This document shows positions 1 through 12,500 of a stretch of 64,000 bases of DNA, one piece after another. Location of the stretch: contig NC_134455.1 of the NCBI RefSeq assembly GCF_047948215.1, forward strand, positions 301,462,147 to 301,526,146, in the 5' to 3' direction. The notes below the pieces were generated by a model. The model saw nothing but the letters and a program-made list of their open reading frames with translations, had not been told where the DNA came from and made no database searches. Numbering within the stretch: position 1 is the first letter of the stretch; every line of letters begins with the position of its first letter. The stretch is from Lycorma delicatula. Its lineage: Eukaryota; Arthropoda; Insecta; Hemiptera; Fulgoridae. The position numbers were made by a program, and so were the translations under genes.

Positions 1-1444
1 GTAAGATATATGTCAGTAGACGATGACATAAAATCATTCATAAATGAATTACACAAACACACTATAGTGTACAATATATATTGTGCGATAATAATATCTG
101 ACTTTTCCTTTATGAAATGTGTTTTTTCTTAAAAGGATACAATGTTATTTTTTTCTTATAGAAAAAAAATATTAATTAGAGAAAAAGAGGGTAATTAATA
201 TAACATTTAAATGGTTTAAATTTACTTTTTTTAATGTATTTATTTTATAAAAAAATTTAAGACTAAGTTGAATTTTAAACGTTGAATATGATAATAGTTA
301 TGATTATCGTACAAATCATAGTTTCAAAGTTTTTTTCAACTATCTTGGCCTACAAATGAAATATAATTGTTTTTCTTTTTATTAGGCAAAAAATAAACTT
401 AAATTTTATCACTTCTTCGCAAAAACATTTAAGTGATATAATCGTTTATGTTTACGTATCTTAGCGTAAAACATTTAGCCGAAAGATGTAAAAATTTGGA
501 ATTTATTATCTGTACGTGAGCTGTTTATTACTTTTATTAAAAAGGGTTTATTTATCATGCATCCCAAAAATTTTAATTTGATGAATATTTCTTTTCTGTT
601 TTCTAAATTTTATAATCCTTTTTAGTACATTCTAATTCTTATTTCATAGCTTGAAAAGGAAAAAATGTAATTTTTATTATTAATTTCCTTTATTGCTATT
701 TCTTATTTAAGTTTTTCCATCTAATAAAATTAATTAATAACGCTATAAGTTATCATATGGAAATTATCATAGCACCACTCTAACAAGTGAGTGCTGCTGT
801 CATGATATTCAAATGCCGTGCAAGATATTAATATATGTTACAGTAAAACAGTTGTCCAATTATATAATAATGGTTTTCATTAAATTTATACGTGTTTGTT
901 GTTAATTTAATGTTGAAACATCATTATATATTCTCAAAGCATAACTTAACTTTAACTTTCATATAAATTATGAAGTTATACTATAATATCTTAAATGAAA
1001 ACCTTTGTCCTAATTGTATCTTCTTTACTTTCATGGAAAAGTTATTTTCACTGCTGCTGGAGGAAGGTTTACAAAGATTTTCATTTCCAAAACTAATTGT
1101 AATAGAAGATTATAAAAATAATGGATAAAGATTTTTCCTACTTACGTACATATACACAGCGTATAAAATATTATTAAATTCAGAATCTAATACCCGGATT
1201 CATATTTTCCTGAATGTGTAACGTTTTCTTGAATCATTTTCTTGTGATTACATTTTATTTTTAGACGATCCTATAGCTTTAGTGGGCAAAGACTCAATCA
1301 AATAATGATCTGAGTGCATAGTCTAATTAAAGTAGATATCGAAAGAGTTTTTGTGTGAAACACCGAAGTGTTAGAGCAAGGCGCGTATATAATAGTGCTT
1401 CCGTGAATCGGTTAATTTGATAGTTGAAGGCTGTAACTTATGGT
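1..1444. other. AT-rich non-coding stretch
   Basis: No ORF, RNA gene or recognisable repeat was seen. The sequence is AT-rich with many short A and T runs and stops in all frames. Confidence 0.6.
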
Positions 1445-1458
1445 AGGTGGTCGTGGTT
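1445..1458. repeat. Left target-site duplication of SINE
   Basis: The 14-mer aggtggtcgtggtt occurs here and again at 1,758-1,771, exactly bracketing the SINE body. Confidence 0.85.
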
Positions 1459-1757
1459 AAAACCCACCGGGTTGGTCTAGTGGTGAACGCGTCTTCCCAA
1501 ATCAGCTGATTTGGAAGTCGAGAATTCCAGCGTTCAAGTCCTTGTAAAGCCAGCTATTTTTACACGGATTTGAATACTAGATCGTGGATACCGGTGTTCT
1601 TTGGTGGTTGGGTTTCAATTAACCACACATCTCAAAAATGGTCGAACTGATAATGTACAAGACTACACTTCATTCTCACTCATACATATCATCCTCATTC
1701 ATCCTCTGAAGTATTATCTAAACGGTAGTTACCGGAGGCTAAACAGGAAAAAGAAAA
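1459..1757 (+). mobile_element. tRNA-derived SINE, full length (family A)
   Basis: A 299-bp short interspersed element flanked by a perfect 14-bp duplication. The 5' part is tRNA-like: a box A-like segment (ggtctagtggtgaacgcg, from about 1,473) and a box B-like segment (gcgttcaagtcc, about 1,532). These would form an internal RNA polymerase III promoter. An inverted pair, cccaaatcagctgatttgg, lies where a tRNA anticodon arm would be. The body after the tRNA part is unrelated to a tRNA, and the 3' end is purine-rich (aaacaggaaaaagaaaaagg). SINEs move by borrowing the reverse transcriptase of a LINE; the partner LINE is not identifiable here. A diverged copy of the same family is at 50,421-50,540 on the other strand. 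Confidence 0.85.
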
Positions 1758-1771
1758 AGGTGGTCGTGGTT
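1758..1771. repeat. Right target-site duplication of SINE
   Basis: Second copy of aggtggtcgtggtt, identical to 1,445-1,458. Confidence 0.85.
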
Positions 1772-4700
1772 GAGGGATGCCATACGAAGGCGAGAGTAGG
1801 TTATGTAAATACACTGATGGAAATATCTCACGAGGCATTTGTATCGGTGGTATCATGATAGAGACCAAACTGATGACTGTGTTGTGTTGTTAAGTTTAGA
1901 GGAACTAAAAGACGACCTCCGATAAAGCCCGTCAGGGCAAGGGCCGAAGGGAGTGGTGTGGCGGCCAGGATTGTCACAAGGCTGTCTTTTCCTTCGAGGG
2001 ACAGAATTTCAGACACTAGTGAACAGCTTTCTTTCCTTCAGTAACTTCTTAAACATGCTGTTATTAATTGAAAATTTTTAATATATATTTACTGTAAAAT
2101 TTATCTATAAATATTATGAGGAAGTTGCTCTTCGGAAGAAAAATTCCAGCCATATCTAACCACATAATACAACAAACTTACTCGTAATGATAGTTGTTTT
2201 CATTTTAAAACTTACTAGAAAAATCTTTTTCCTCTCCATTTTATGCCATACAGGCTGGTTCTATATAGATCTTGGCTGTTTACCAGATATATGTGTATAA
2301 TTACAGTTCACTAACATAAAACCGAACGGACCTAATGTAATCGTTAGTTTCCACTAGTCATCTGCAACAATAGAATTAAAACAGTAAATCCATTACTTCC
2401 TGAAAATTTTATTAATTTCATCCAATACTTTTTTTAGTTACATATTCAGTCTTATCTTATGTCAGTAGAATTCTGCAATAAAAACGTCATTTCAACTACT
2501 TCCGAAGATATTGCTTAACATTACAATAATGTTAATGTTACTTTTTTAACTAATAAAACATATTAGATGGTAAGCTATTTCGAAACAGTCTTTACATATT
2601 TGGATGTTATCGCTCGATTTTTGTGCAATGAGAATACACATGACACGTAATATAAGCGGCTGAAGGATTTTTAACTGATGATGTTTAGCAAGACAACCAT
2701 AAAAAAATTCCAACCGCTTATTTCAATGTAAAACTTTGAATATTTTATTGAACCGTAACAGATCTCTTATCGTTCCACTTTTCTTCATGTTTTATCATTA
2801 ATATTTTTTACCTAAAAACCGATTAACATTTTATTGATGAATACACAAAATTGTTTGATTGCCTAATTCGAGAATTGGTGATCTTGCTTTGCAAGGAAAT
2901 TAGCAGCTTCAGTGCTCTCTCACCCGCGCTGAAAAGGAAAAAAATATATTTTTTTTTATCTTTCTTCAGCATTTTATTGTTGAAATTATCCCTAAGTTTT
3001 ATATCTCTCTATAATTTACTTCAGCTTAAGTCACATGAATCTTCCTGTACGCATTGTCTTTTTCACAAGTATTTATCTTCTGAAGAAAAAAAAATAGTAT
3101 TCTATGTAGTATGAATATCATGATCTAGCTCACACAAAAACTGAATGAAAGATTCTAACCTTTAAAACAGTTATTGGATTTTCAAAGAGTAGTCAATATT
3201 TGTATTACTGAAGTATTACCACCACCCATCCTTTAGTTAATCCTTGAAAAATGGATTAATTATTTAAAATAATACGTGAAATAGTAAAACTAGCGTGAAA
3301 TAGTTTTCAAATGTGCTTAGATAAAAAAAAAAATTAATAAAACTGTTTAAATAAAACTTCTGTTAACGAAGTTATGGAAACATTTAAGTCACTCTACGGG
3401 AAAAACAAATTAATAACCTTAGTACTTTAAATTGTATTTTTCCCTAACTCCTTTATAATAGGTGTCTTTTAATAGCTTGAAACTAATAAAAATATAAATT
3501 TAAATAAGTATAAAATTTATCTTTTCCCAAGTCGTTTGTAAAACATATTTTTTCAAAGAAAAAACTTTTCTTTCAATCAGTATACTTTAAATATTCTACA
3601 TTTTATTAACCAAGTGTACTCGTGTACAGAAAGTTGAGATTTAGTCTCTTTAATACAAATAATATATATAATCTAATATATAAGTATAAGTAAAATGATA
3701 TAATAATTTACGTAATGCATAAAACGTATTTTTATACAATTAATAAAAATAATAAATAACATTTTTAGCTCGGAATTATCTTACTTCAATATGCCCGTAC
3801 ATATACGTTTTGGTGAGTATATAATAAATATTAAGTAGTAACTGAATGCAAGTTATTTAAAGATACAAAGAGAGAGCTATCGCTTAAGTTAGAAAATGAT
3901 GAAGCGTAAATTTTATATCAGTAGAACAAGGATACCCACTGCGACTGTAAAATATATCTCCTTTCAAATGTTGCTGAAAGAATAGAACGATAGACTTTTC
4001 TTGCAGTCATTTATTACATACAATTGCAACATGCTCAGAAACAGACTTATTCCTCCTACTTCTAGGCTTTTTTCACGTCTTCTTTCTAATCATGCTCTTC
4101 CTCCTCCAGTTATCCCATCCTCCTTATTCCTTTTCTCTTTTTCTCTTTCTACCCCTTTACCTCCTCTTCTTTTTTCTACTTCTTCTTTATTACGACTGAC
4201 GTAAGAAATTTAGCTCAACATTTTTATATTCTGCTAGCATCTTTTCTCCCATTAAATTTCGTCAAAAACACTTCCTTTATAAAAGTTGGCAAATTATTAA
4301 AAACCATACAACTCGGTTATAAACCTACTCGCTTATGTTTTATCTTTTGCAATTAGTCATATGAGATATAACTTATATGTACGTAAGCCTACGCCATTAT
4401 TAATTGCGTAGGTATCTTCCTATCACGTGTTTTTCAAATATTCCATACTTTATTGTTAGAGCAATAATATTGCAAATAGAATTTTTTTATTATTTATTTC
4501 TTGCTTCATACGAAATGATCCATATCTGTCTTCATGTTATCTTCACTTCCTTATTCTTAACTTTCATTAAACAATTTTATTGAAATCTTATCAGTTATTT
4601 TACATAACAGTAGAGTTTTTTATTAAGTTGGTTTTTTAAAGTTAAAAGTAAATTTTACCTTAGAAGACTGATAATATCATGTTATTAATAATGGAATATA

Positions 4701-4985
4701 TACTTTTATTAATGTTTCACAAAAATTGTGAGGAAAATAAAACCATCCTTAGAATAAAATAGATTTTTCGTATAAACTGACCTTAGCTAATATAAAATTT
4801 CAATAATAATGGATATTAAACTTAATTACAATAAAATATCTAATATAAAACAAAAATTGGATATTTACAATTATAGTAATGAAAGTGATAATTCAATATT
4901 AATCGGACTCATAGCCCTGAAGAAATTGTATAGCCATTTTAGAATTAAAATATGCAAACACTAAAAATAAAGTAAAAAACACATA
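1772..4985. other. Non-coding stretch; GC-richer patch at 1,772-2,015
   Basis: The first 240 bases are noticeably GC-richer than the surroundings and may be the remnant of an older mobile element that the SINE entered, but no protein similarity is recognisable in any frame. The rest is AT-rich with no gene or repeat I can support. A pyrimidine-rich patch lies near 4,040-4,195. Confidence 0.45.
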
Positions 4986-5351
4986 CAGGGAACTCCAATT
5001 ATCCGGATTGATCTTTCCAAGGATTAATCTGGATATTCAAAAATCCGGATAACTGTTAATCAGAACACAATTACACTACAGCTCATTCTTGACTAATTAA
5101 TGTATTTCTTGAGGATGCTTAAATTTACTCATGTTTTGTGCTATAAGAATTGGAAAAAATAAATTAAAACTCCCAGTAAAAACAAAGATCTATGAAGATA
5201 CACTTCCTGGTAAATATAAGCTTTATTTGAATAGTATCTTGGATTTTTTAAATATTGTATTCATGTATTAATATTTTTTTTAAAATCACCTAGTGCAGAT
5301 GTAAGCAGTCCAAAAAAACCTTACATCCAAAAATCGGATAATCAACTTGTG
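4986..5351. mobile_element. Possible pogo/Tigger-like MITE
   Basis: A 366-bp interval bounded on both sides by TA dinucleotides. The left end begins caggga and contains the inward motif attatccgg. The right end, read on the minus strand, begins cacaag and contains gattatccg. Terminal repeats with an attatccg core and TA target duplication are typical of pogo/Tigger elements. The two ends match only imperfectly and no transposase is inside, so this would be an old non-autonomous copy. Confidence 0.4.
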
Positions 5352-5914
5352 TAATAAAGTTGATTCCTAGTAAGGAAAATTAGGAGTGAAGTGGTTTCTA
5401 GTTTCCCTCTTTTATAAGCTTGTAATTTCATTTTCAAGAGTCATTGTTGTAGAATATGGTAGGTCGACATCTATTGTTATTTTTACGGTTAGTACAACTC
5501 CCGTTTCACTTACATTCATTGTATTACATGTATTACACTCCATTCTCTTTAATTATTCTTTAACTGTTGTTGCTTTTGTAGAAGTAGATTAAAAGATGGA
5601 AAAGAAAAGTATTACCAACAAGTATATGACTTAAAATTTGCTGATTCGTTTATTGTTTAAAAAGAATGCGGATCAACTCAACAAGTGATACCTTTGCTTT
5701 GTTAATTCCAAAGACTGGTTTCGTAGTAACCACGTGATAATACACAATATAATGATCATTATTGCATAACAAACTCTTAATAGTGATCATTCAGAAAGAT
5801 TAATTCTGACTGATGCTGTTTGAATTTTAGATGCTTTAGAGGCACTGCGGAAAAAAACAAAATACCGCTTAATTTTAATTCCTCTCTTTACGGAAAAGGG
5901 ATATATTCCGTGTG

Positions 5915-5950
<36 letters not shown>

Positions 5951-7304
5951 ATGTGTGTGTGTGTTTATATATATATAAAATTACTTCAGATAAGATCACT
6001 TTAAACTAGAGTGACACTGCATAAAATATATAATACATACACATTCTTTATTGTGCGTATACCAAGAATTTAAATAGGTGTCCCTTCAACTTCAAACCCT
6101 TTAACATTAATATCAAAACTGAAGAAAATAATTTGTAAATACAGTCACTAGGCAAAACAGAATAAACTCGAAAAAATTAATTTTTTGATTAAAAAGATGA
6201 AAACTTCGCCAGAAACATAGCTATAAAAATACAACAAAAATGTTATTTTTCGTATAAGACTATTATGTTTTATTACTCGTTAAATAATCTCACATAATTT
6301 AGATAATATTATTTAAATAATTAAGATGTATTATACCAGCTGTTATATTCAGCAGATTATTTAGTCCTTCAATATCAGATGGAAAAATAAGCTAAATTAA
6401 AACAGGGAGTACAAACTTGCAATTCTATTTCGCAATAGGGCTTTCAAATGTAAATTCTACTCAAGATAAAATAAGTTAACGTAGAAAAGGTTATAGTAGT
6501 TACGTATACGAAACTGAGTGCGATTTAAAACTTTTTAAACATTTTCTAAATGTATACTTATATATTGCATTGAATAAAGAATATGGAAATAATTTAGTAG
6601 TAGATAAAAATTACTTTGTTCCTTTTTCCGTAACTCTTCAAATTTCATGAACTATTTGCGATAAAGAAGTGGGTTTGTATAATTTTGTGTTGATAAGAAA
6701 ATAAAACAATTTTCCTTTTGATCTAAATCTATCTTGTTTTTTATATGGTGACTAAAGGTAAAGGGTAAAGTCGATATGTTATGTGAATTATGAATAAATA
6801 AGTTCTCGATAAATTTCTCATAAATGAAAAAGGCTTAGCGAGTTCTGTTAGAATAGTCTATAAAATTTAAATAAAAAAAGAAGCTTAAAAAAAGTATTGG
6901 CAAATAAAAACAGCATACATTTAGTTATAGCATTGGGCAGGTCCTGAAAAAAAGAAAGAGTCATGCTTCATTGAATAGAATTGTGCCAAATTAACTGGAA
7001 TAGGTATGTCAGCATTGCAACTAAAGAGAAAAGAATAAATATGAAGAAAATTTAATGTTATTACAGCATGAAATTGTCTTGTAATTCGGTAATATTCAAT
7101 TTGTCATAATATTAATTTACTGCATATAGTTTCAAAATTATGGTAATTCCAGGGTTTATAATGCTGTACTTAAGCCAAGATTTATAATTACCACATAATT
7201 ATAGAGAAAATGTATTGCTTGCATTACAATACGAATCCATAAAAAACTATCTGTAATGTGCAGTACTTTTCTCCCATCCTTATAAATAATTAATAATTAT
7301 TTAA
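5352..7304. other. Non-coding stretch with AT/GT microsatellite
   Basis: AT-rich with no supported gene. The only clear structure is the compound microsatellite at 5,919-5,977. Short ORFs at 5,386-5,592 and 5,787-5,999 are chance frames; the latter is partly encoded by the microsatellite. Confidence 0.5.
5919..5977. repeat. Compound microsatellite (AT)n-(GT)n-(AT)n
   Basis: About 14 AT units are followed by GT-rich repeats and a second short AT run. Confidence 0.95.
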
Positions 7305-7590
7305 ATGCAGGAGGTTGAGGCTGCAAGACGGGTCCATATGTTTTGTAGTAGCGTCATGGTGTCTTTGTGGGAGAGCTTCACCTGGGAAGAGTGGGAGGCT
7401 TCGGTCTTCCACCTTCAATGAACGGGTGGGGACTCCTTTGCGATGCCATTGGGGGGAATGTAAGGCCGTAGTCCCGGCTGCTTGGGCAAGGCTTCGCGAC
7501 CTTCCGAGATAGTTTAAGGCGAATGCACCCCCCGGGACAGAGTTTATGCATAATTGTGTGTCCAACTCGGGGGGGAAACTACAGATGTAT
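7305..7590. other. GC-rich island, unidentified element fragment
   Basis: A sharply bounded block of about 285 bp with G runs (ggggggaatg, actcggggggg) inside AT-rich DNA. It is open in one plus-strand frame (7,315-7,512) and one minus-strand frame (7,290-7,565), which is expected for GC-rich sequence and is not evidence of coding. On the plus strand its right end runs into attaaaaaaataataat, like the A-rich tail of a retroelement. The hexamer aatgca lies at both edges and could be a short target duplication. I infer a 3' or 5' UTR fragment of an unidentified LINE. Confidence 0.35.
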
Positions 7591-8266
7591 TAAAAAAATA
7601 ATAATGCATATTGTCTGTTTACTTTTCCACGATAAGTAAAACCTAATTCCCAGGAACATTTAGAAAAAGATTTTTATCTACCGGTACTTTTTCCAGCACC
7701 CATCAACGAAATATTACTCTTAATTAAGTGAAATATGGTCCGGATGAAATTTCAGGTGTTTTAATATTCTCAGAACACTGGTCTGATATCCCGGAGTCAA
7801 GCGAAATTTTTCTTGAACTAATATGAGGATCTACAATGACCGCCGCAGCCACCGCTATTTCATTATTTTCTGCTATCACAGTATTTTGACGGTCCTATTT
7901 TTAATCCCCACACTTCCAGCATCACTAAACTGTTTTAAAATTCTGTACTCATAAGAACGAATTTGAGTATTTCTACCGGGGAATCGTAGAGCATATAAAG
8001 CTACTGTCTGATCAACATTTCGATGACATTCCCGGTAAAGCAAAATTACCTCAGTTTTTCTCTAATTGTAAATCGTTCCATAATTTCCAATAAATACTAA
8101 ATAATTTAATATCGATTAACAGTTACCGAGTAACAAGGTAATAAAAAAATTAATTGAAGACACTGATAATACGTTCAAGTAGACAAATGTCATTTGCAAC
8201 TTTAACTTCGCTTTTATACTATTTTAAAAGGTTCGCTAATATTTACATGCTTAACTTATTTTTATT

Positions 8267-8294
8267 TTTCTTCTTCTTCTTCTTCTTCTTCTTC
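8267..8294. repeat. (TTC)n microsatellite
   Basis: About nine TTC/CTT units in a row. Confidence 0.9.
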
Positions 8295-9080
8295 GTTATT
8301 GTTAGTATTGTTTGGATTGATTAGTTTTTATTAAGAATTTAGCTTTTTTCAATTTAAAATTTAATATAGCTGGATGAAGCTCGTTAGCTGGGCCAGACTT
8401 AATGAAACCAAAAACAGCAATTTATAGGCCTACAGCAGTTTTGAAGATGAACTAAAAAAACTATCAATTTTAGAAACAAAAAGTCTGAAATAAAATTTAA
8501 TTTTTTTTGCAAAGAATTCGATTGTACAATAAAAAATATAGGTTCCTATTTAAAAAAATTAAGTTGATCTTTAAATGACCTTTATTTGACCTTATAAGGG
8601 GACAACACAGGTTGTGAACGTATTTCCCTCCTTAAAATGGAAAAACAGTAAATATTTTTTCCTGAAATGTGTAGTTTTTGAAATATAATTTCTTTTCTTA
8701 CTGTGACCAATGAAAACTAGAGAGAGCTTGACCGCGAAAAATGATTGTAGAAAGTGCTTAATAGCCCAAGAGTAAGTTAAGTATATTAAAATTATTCTAA
8801 ATCCTTATATCCTATTTTCATCGCCCCTTTATTAGATCTTTCCTGATAAAAACTTACATTTTAATAATTTTATAGTAACGAAATGAAATAAAGTTTTTTA
8901 TAGGGAGAAATCTTAAATAGTGGATTTTACAAGGGAAGAATTGCAAGAGCATTTCAATGAATTATTATAGCACATAATAATATTTAATACTAAATAACGC
9001 ATAAAATATTTAATTAAACATTCTTAAGTAATAAATATATTTTTTAAATAACAGTTCATGAAGAAACGTCCTTGTATTCC

Positions 9081-9083
<3 letters not shown>

Positions 9084-9133
<50 letters not shown>
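9084..9133. repeat. (AT)n microsatellite
   Basis: About 25 uninterrupted AT units. Confidence 0.95.
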
Positions 9134-9134
<1 letters not shown>

Positions 9135-10044
9135 GTACGTACCATCTGTATTTCCAATTTAATGCTTGCATACATATAAATTTAAACAGAGGTAAAATTT
9201 AACATTAACAATTGTTTTGTTTGTAACATCCTTTTTCTCTGAAAATTGGCAATTTTCCAAATTAAATGAGAAAAGGAAAAGAAAATAATAATGGAATCAT
9301 TGCCGTGAAAATTCCATTGGGAAAGAAACTCCCATAAATTTTATCCAGCTACCTACTGTTCAAGAATTCCTTATTTACTTAGGAAATAAAACATTTACTA
9401 GGTATAAAATAAATGCAATGTAGTTTTTATGAAAAAAAACTAGCCATTCATTTTTTTTTAAAGAAAACTTTATGACATTAGTGGTAAACACCACTGAAAA
9501 CTGGGGGCGTTCAGGCGGTCTAGGCAGGCGTTGACTGATTAAAAAAAAAAGAAAAAATTATGTTTTCCTGATATTTAAAACTAAAATTAAATACCTACTA
9601 CACTAGTATAAAAAATTAAAGGGACACCAATATTTATGATAAGAATGATTATTAAAACTACTTTAACTTTGCAACCAATAGGCTTAGAGAGACGAGTAAA
9701 AAAAATTAAATCTTGAATACTCTACTTTTTGACAGTACTTCAGATTTCAAAAATCATCAAATTAAAAAAAAAATTAGTGAGAAGAAAAGTTTTAAAATTT
9801 GAAAATCTTTCTTCATGTTTTATCGAGCGCATGGTAGAAACGAAATTTTTTCAGTGAACTGCATTAAAATCGTTTAAAAGCTTAAGACTTTACCTTAATT
9901 TTTTTTTTTGTACGTCTACGATTTTTCTGAATCGAAACATTCCACTTTAAAGAGAAAAAGCCACTTTTTTCTTTAATGCTGCACATCTTCCGATCTAAGC
10001 AACAAATTGATACAAAAAAATATGGAGATTAAAGGGTTCTGATC

Positions 10045-11425
10045 CAACTGATCAAATTTTAATGACAAATTGTGACAAACGTAGCGTTGCAGTTTTTGGT
10101 TTTTGTTCATATTGTGCGGAGGTATTGAAATCTTTAAAGATTTGAGACTGCAACATGTATCACCCGCTCTCAACTTAACCCAAGATCATAACTCAGATAA
10201 GAAAGGCAAATATGAGGTCTATTTTCAAAACCTAGAAAAGAAGTACGTAGCTCACCCAACTATATCAAAACGTTTTTCAACGGCTTCCAAGCAAGACGAT
10301 GAAGGACATCGAGCTTCGTACAATATCTCATTTCTAATTGCTAAAACAGGCAAACCACACATTACTGGGAATGATTTAATTTTACCGGCAGTAAAAGAAT
10401 TAATAACCACTGTGAATTAATAAACCGGCGGCAGATATATCCGAAAAATTCCTTTTAGTAGTAGTTCTGTCCAAAGACAAATTGATGAGATGGCTGAAAA
10501 CGTCAAAGAATCATTATGCAATCATCTGAACATTTGCCAATTTTCAATTCAGTTGTATGAGTCCACTTTACCAACTAATGAAGAATTGTTGTTGTCATAT
10601 GTGAGGTTTATCAGAGATGAGAAAATATGTCAAGAACAATTATTTGCTACAAAATTAAAGACAGATACAAAGGAGAAAACCATATATAATACATTGGAAA
10701 CGTTTTCTGACGAAAAGAAGATTCTTTTGAAGAATATTATGTCAATTGTTACTGATGATTCTCCGACTATGACAAGGTATCATAGCGTACTTAAAAAATA
10801 AAGCTCTAGACGTTCTTGCGTCATTCATCGCCAACATTTAGTTGTGAGAAACCTGAGTGAACGCCTGCAATATGTTACTAGAGCAGTTAATAAAATCCGA
10901 AACAACTCACTAAATGACAGATTATTTAGTCGCCTTTGCGTTACCAATGATAAAGATTTCAACCTCTGGCTGATTCACACAGTCGCGCTGGCTATCAAAA
11001 GTACTTGTCTGACTCGATTTTACAATCTGTTTGATTCTGTGATAGAGTTCCTGGAAAACAAAGACACAGAGTTGCGCAACAGTCTATTTACACCAAAGAA
11101 TTGTATTGTGTATTTGACAGACCTATATAAATTGTTTAATGATGTTAATCTCCATCTTCAAGGCGACGGTTTGAACTTGATTAAAACAAAGAATGAAGTT
11201 GCTGCTTTAGTAGCCAAACTGCTATTACACAAGAGAAATATTGGCAGAATGAATTTAATAACTTCCCTAATTTATCAGCAGTATCCTACAACAACGACGA
11301 CTTGCTTGTTTACTGCCAACACTTGGAGAACCTCCAAGGTGATTTCAAAGAACGATTCCAGGACATTGTAAATATGGACATATCAGACTGTTTCCGAACA
11401 CGGCGACTTATGGCTGTTTTTAAGT
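10045..11425 (+). pseudogene. hAT transposase remnant, ZBED5/SCAND3-like
   Basis: A broken cut-and-paste transposase of the hAT superfamily group that also gave rise to vertebrate ZBED5/SCAND3-type genes. Three main open segments (10,103-10,420, 10,490-10,801, 10,844-11,371) are separated by stops and frameshifts. At the start another frame retains a BED-finger-like CxxC piece (FCSYCAEVL, about 10,100). Family-typical runs follow in order: GKPHITGNDLILPAVKEL; RQIDEMAENVKESLCN; STLPTNEELLLSYVRFIRDEK; a DDSP segment resembling the family's TDGAPSMTG motif, here altered; CVIHRQHLVVRNLSERL; and TRFYNLFDSVIEFLE. The C-terminal dimerisation domain usual in hAT transposases is missing: similarity fades by about 11,425, after a KERFQDIVNMDISD-like segment in a shifted frame. 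No terminal inverted repeats were located. It cannot encode an active enzyme. Confidence 0.8.
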
Positions 11426-11814
11426 AAACTCAAGCCTAATATCAACAAACTCGTTAAAGCACATCAGATTCATCCTTCACATTAATTTAAGTGTAATTTT
11501 TCAATTTAAAGCTTTGCTTTAAATTGTATTGTACTGAATATGCTATCACTACTGTTGTTATATAACTACACAGATACAATTGTAATTTTTTTGAAAGAGA
11601 TTTTAATAAAAATACTTCCAAATATGATTAAATATGCGTTTTAATTGCTCTCATTTAAAATGTAAGTTTAAACACAGAAACAGGATATGCTGTGTTTAAA
11701 AACAATAGTTGCATTTGCTGTTTGTAAGAACGCGTCCTAAAAACAGCAACTGCAATTAATATTTTTAACAAATTATAAGTGTAAAAATTTTGGGGAGCGC
11801 TAGAAAACTTTTGA
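11426..11814. other. Non-coding gap between two transposase remnants
   Basis: AT-rich with no supported feature. The 85-codon minus-strand frame at 11,655-11,912 partly overlaps the next transposase remnant in antisense and is treated as chance. Confidence 0.5.
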
Positions 11815-12306
11815 TCCTCAATGTGAGCGGTTGGCGAAAACGTCTGAGAATCTTTGGTGAAGGGGAAATCAAGTGGTCGATTCCGTGTGCCGGACGAAGA
11901 TGTGGAACGCATCCGTCCGAGTTACTCACGTAGCCCCCGAAAATCGCCGTGCCGGTAGAGAACTAAACGTTTCCAGAATGTATATCTCGCGTGTTTTGCG
12001 TAGACGTTTGCTTATGAAACCGTACAGGATTCAGTTACTGTAAGCTCTTAACGAAGATGACAAACAACGACGTGTGTAGAGTTTTGTGAATTTGTACTTT
12101 TTTTGACGGTGGCAGAAGATGAGTATTTTGTAACAAGCTTAGTGATAAGTAACGAGGCTGCTTTTCATTTAAGTGGAAAGGTAAACCGCCTCAATGTTAG
12201 AATATGTGCTATGGAGAAGCCACACGTATTTGTTCAGCATGAGAGACACTCCCCAAAGTTAATGTTTTATGTGCAATTTCTCGGGAAAATTCTCCGAATT
12301 CTTTGA
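11815..12306 (+). pseudogene. IS630/Tc1/mariner-like transposase fragment
   Basis: The N-terminal half of a decayed DDE transposase, with frameshifts and stops. In order on the plus strand I read a linker (GKSSGRFRVPDEDVERIR, about 11,865), a helix-turn-helix segment (VSRVLRRRLLMKPYRIQLL-like across frames, about 11,975-12,040), and then the open segment 12,103-12,306 containing AAFHLSGKVNRLNVR and EKPHVFVQHERHSPK. In intact relatives the catalytic stretch reads FSDEATFHLSGK; here it is ISNEAAFHLSGK, so the first catalytic aspartate is lost. The half with the other two acidic residues is absent: the fragment stops where the repeat at 12,306 begins. The minus-strand remnant at 61,516-62,640 is the same lineage. 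Confidence 0.75.
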
Positions 12307-12500
12307 ACAGTTACTATAAATAAGCCTCTTTAAAAAGTATTTTGTAAAACTAATTGCTCTAAAAAAATAGTTTTTCTCACTTTTTTCTTTTAATTAGTAA
12401 TGTTTTATTGTGGAGGATAAACATTTCTGTCACTATAGCAAACTTATTTCTATATTTAAATCTATAACAAAAATTAATTTTATAAAAGTAATAAGGGAAA
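12306..12500. repeat. Direct repeat, copy 1 (about 195 bp)
   Basis: Shares a long collinear similarity with 13,782-13,985, for example agttactataaataagcc versus agttactataaatacgcc, actaattgctcta in both, and ttctgtcactatagca in both. Roughly three quarters or more of the bases agree by eye. Confidence 0.75.

Larger units (their letters stand above)
7591..10044. other. Non-coding AT-rich stretch
   Basis: No gene is supported. It contains a (TTC)n tract at 8,267-8,294 and an (AT)n tract at 9,084-9,133. Confidence 0.55.

Noticed and set aside
4001..4204. 67-codon frame rich in Leu, Pro and Ser
   Set aside because: Explained by a pyrimidine-rich stretch; no family or signal recognised.
10103..11371. 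Host ZBED-like gene with introns
   Set aside because: Breaks between segments are stops and frameshifts without convincing GT-AG introns, and key residues and the C-terminal domain are missing.
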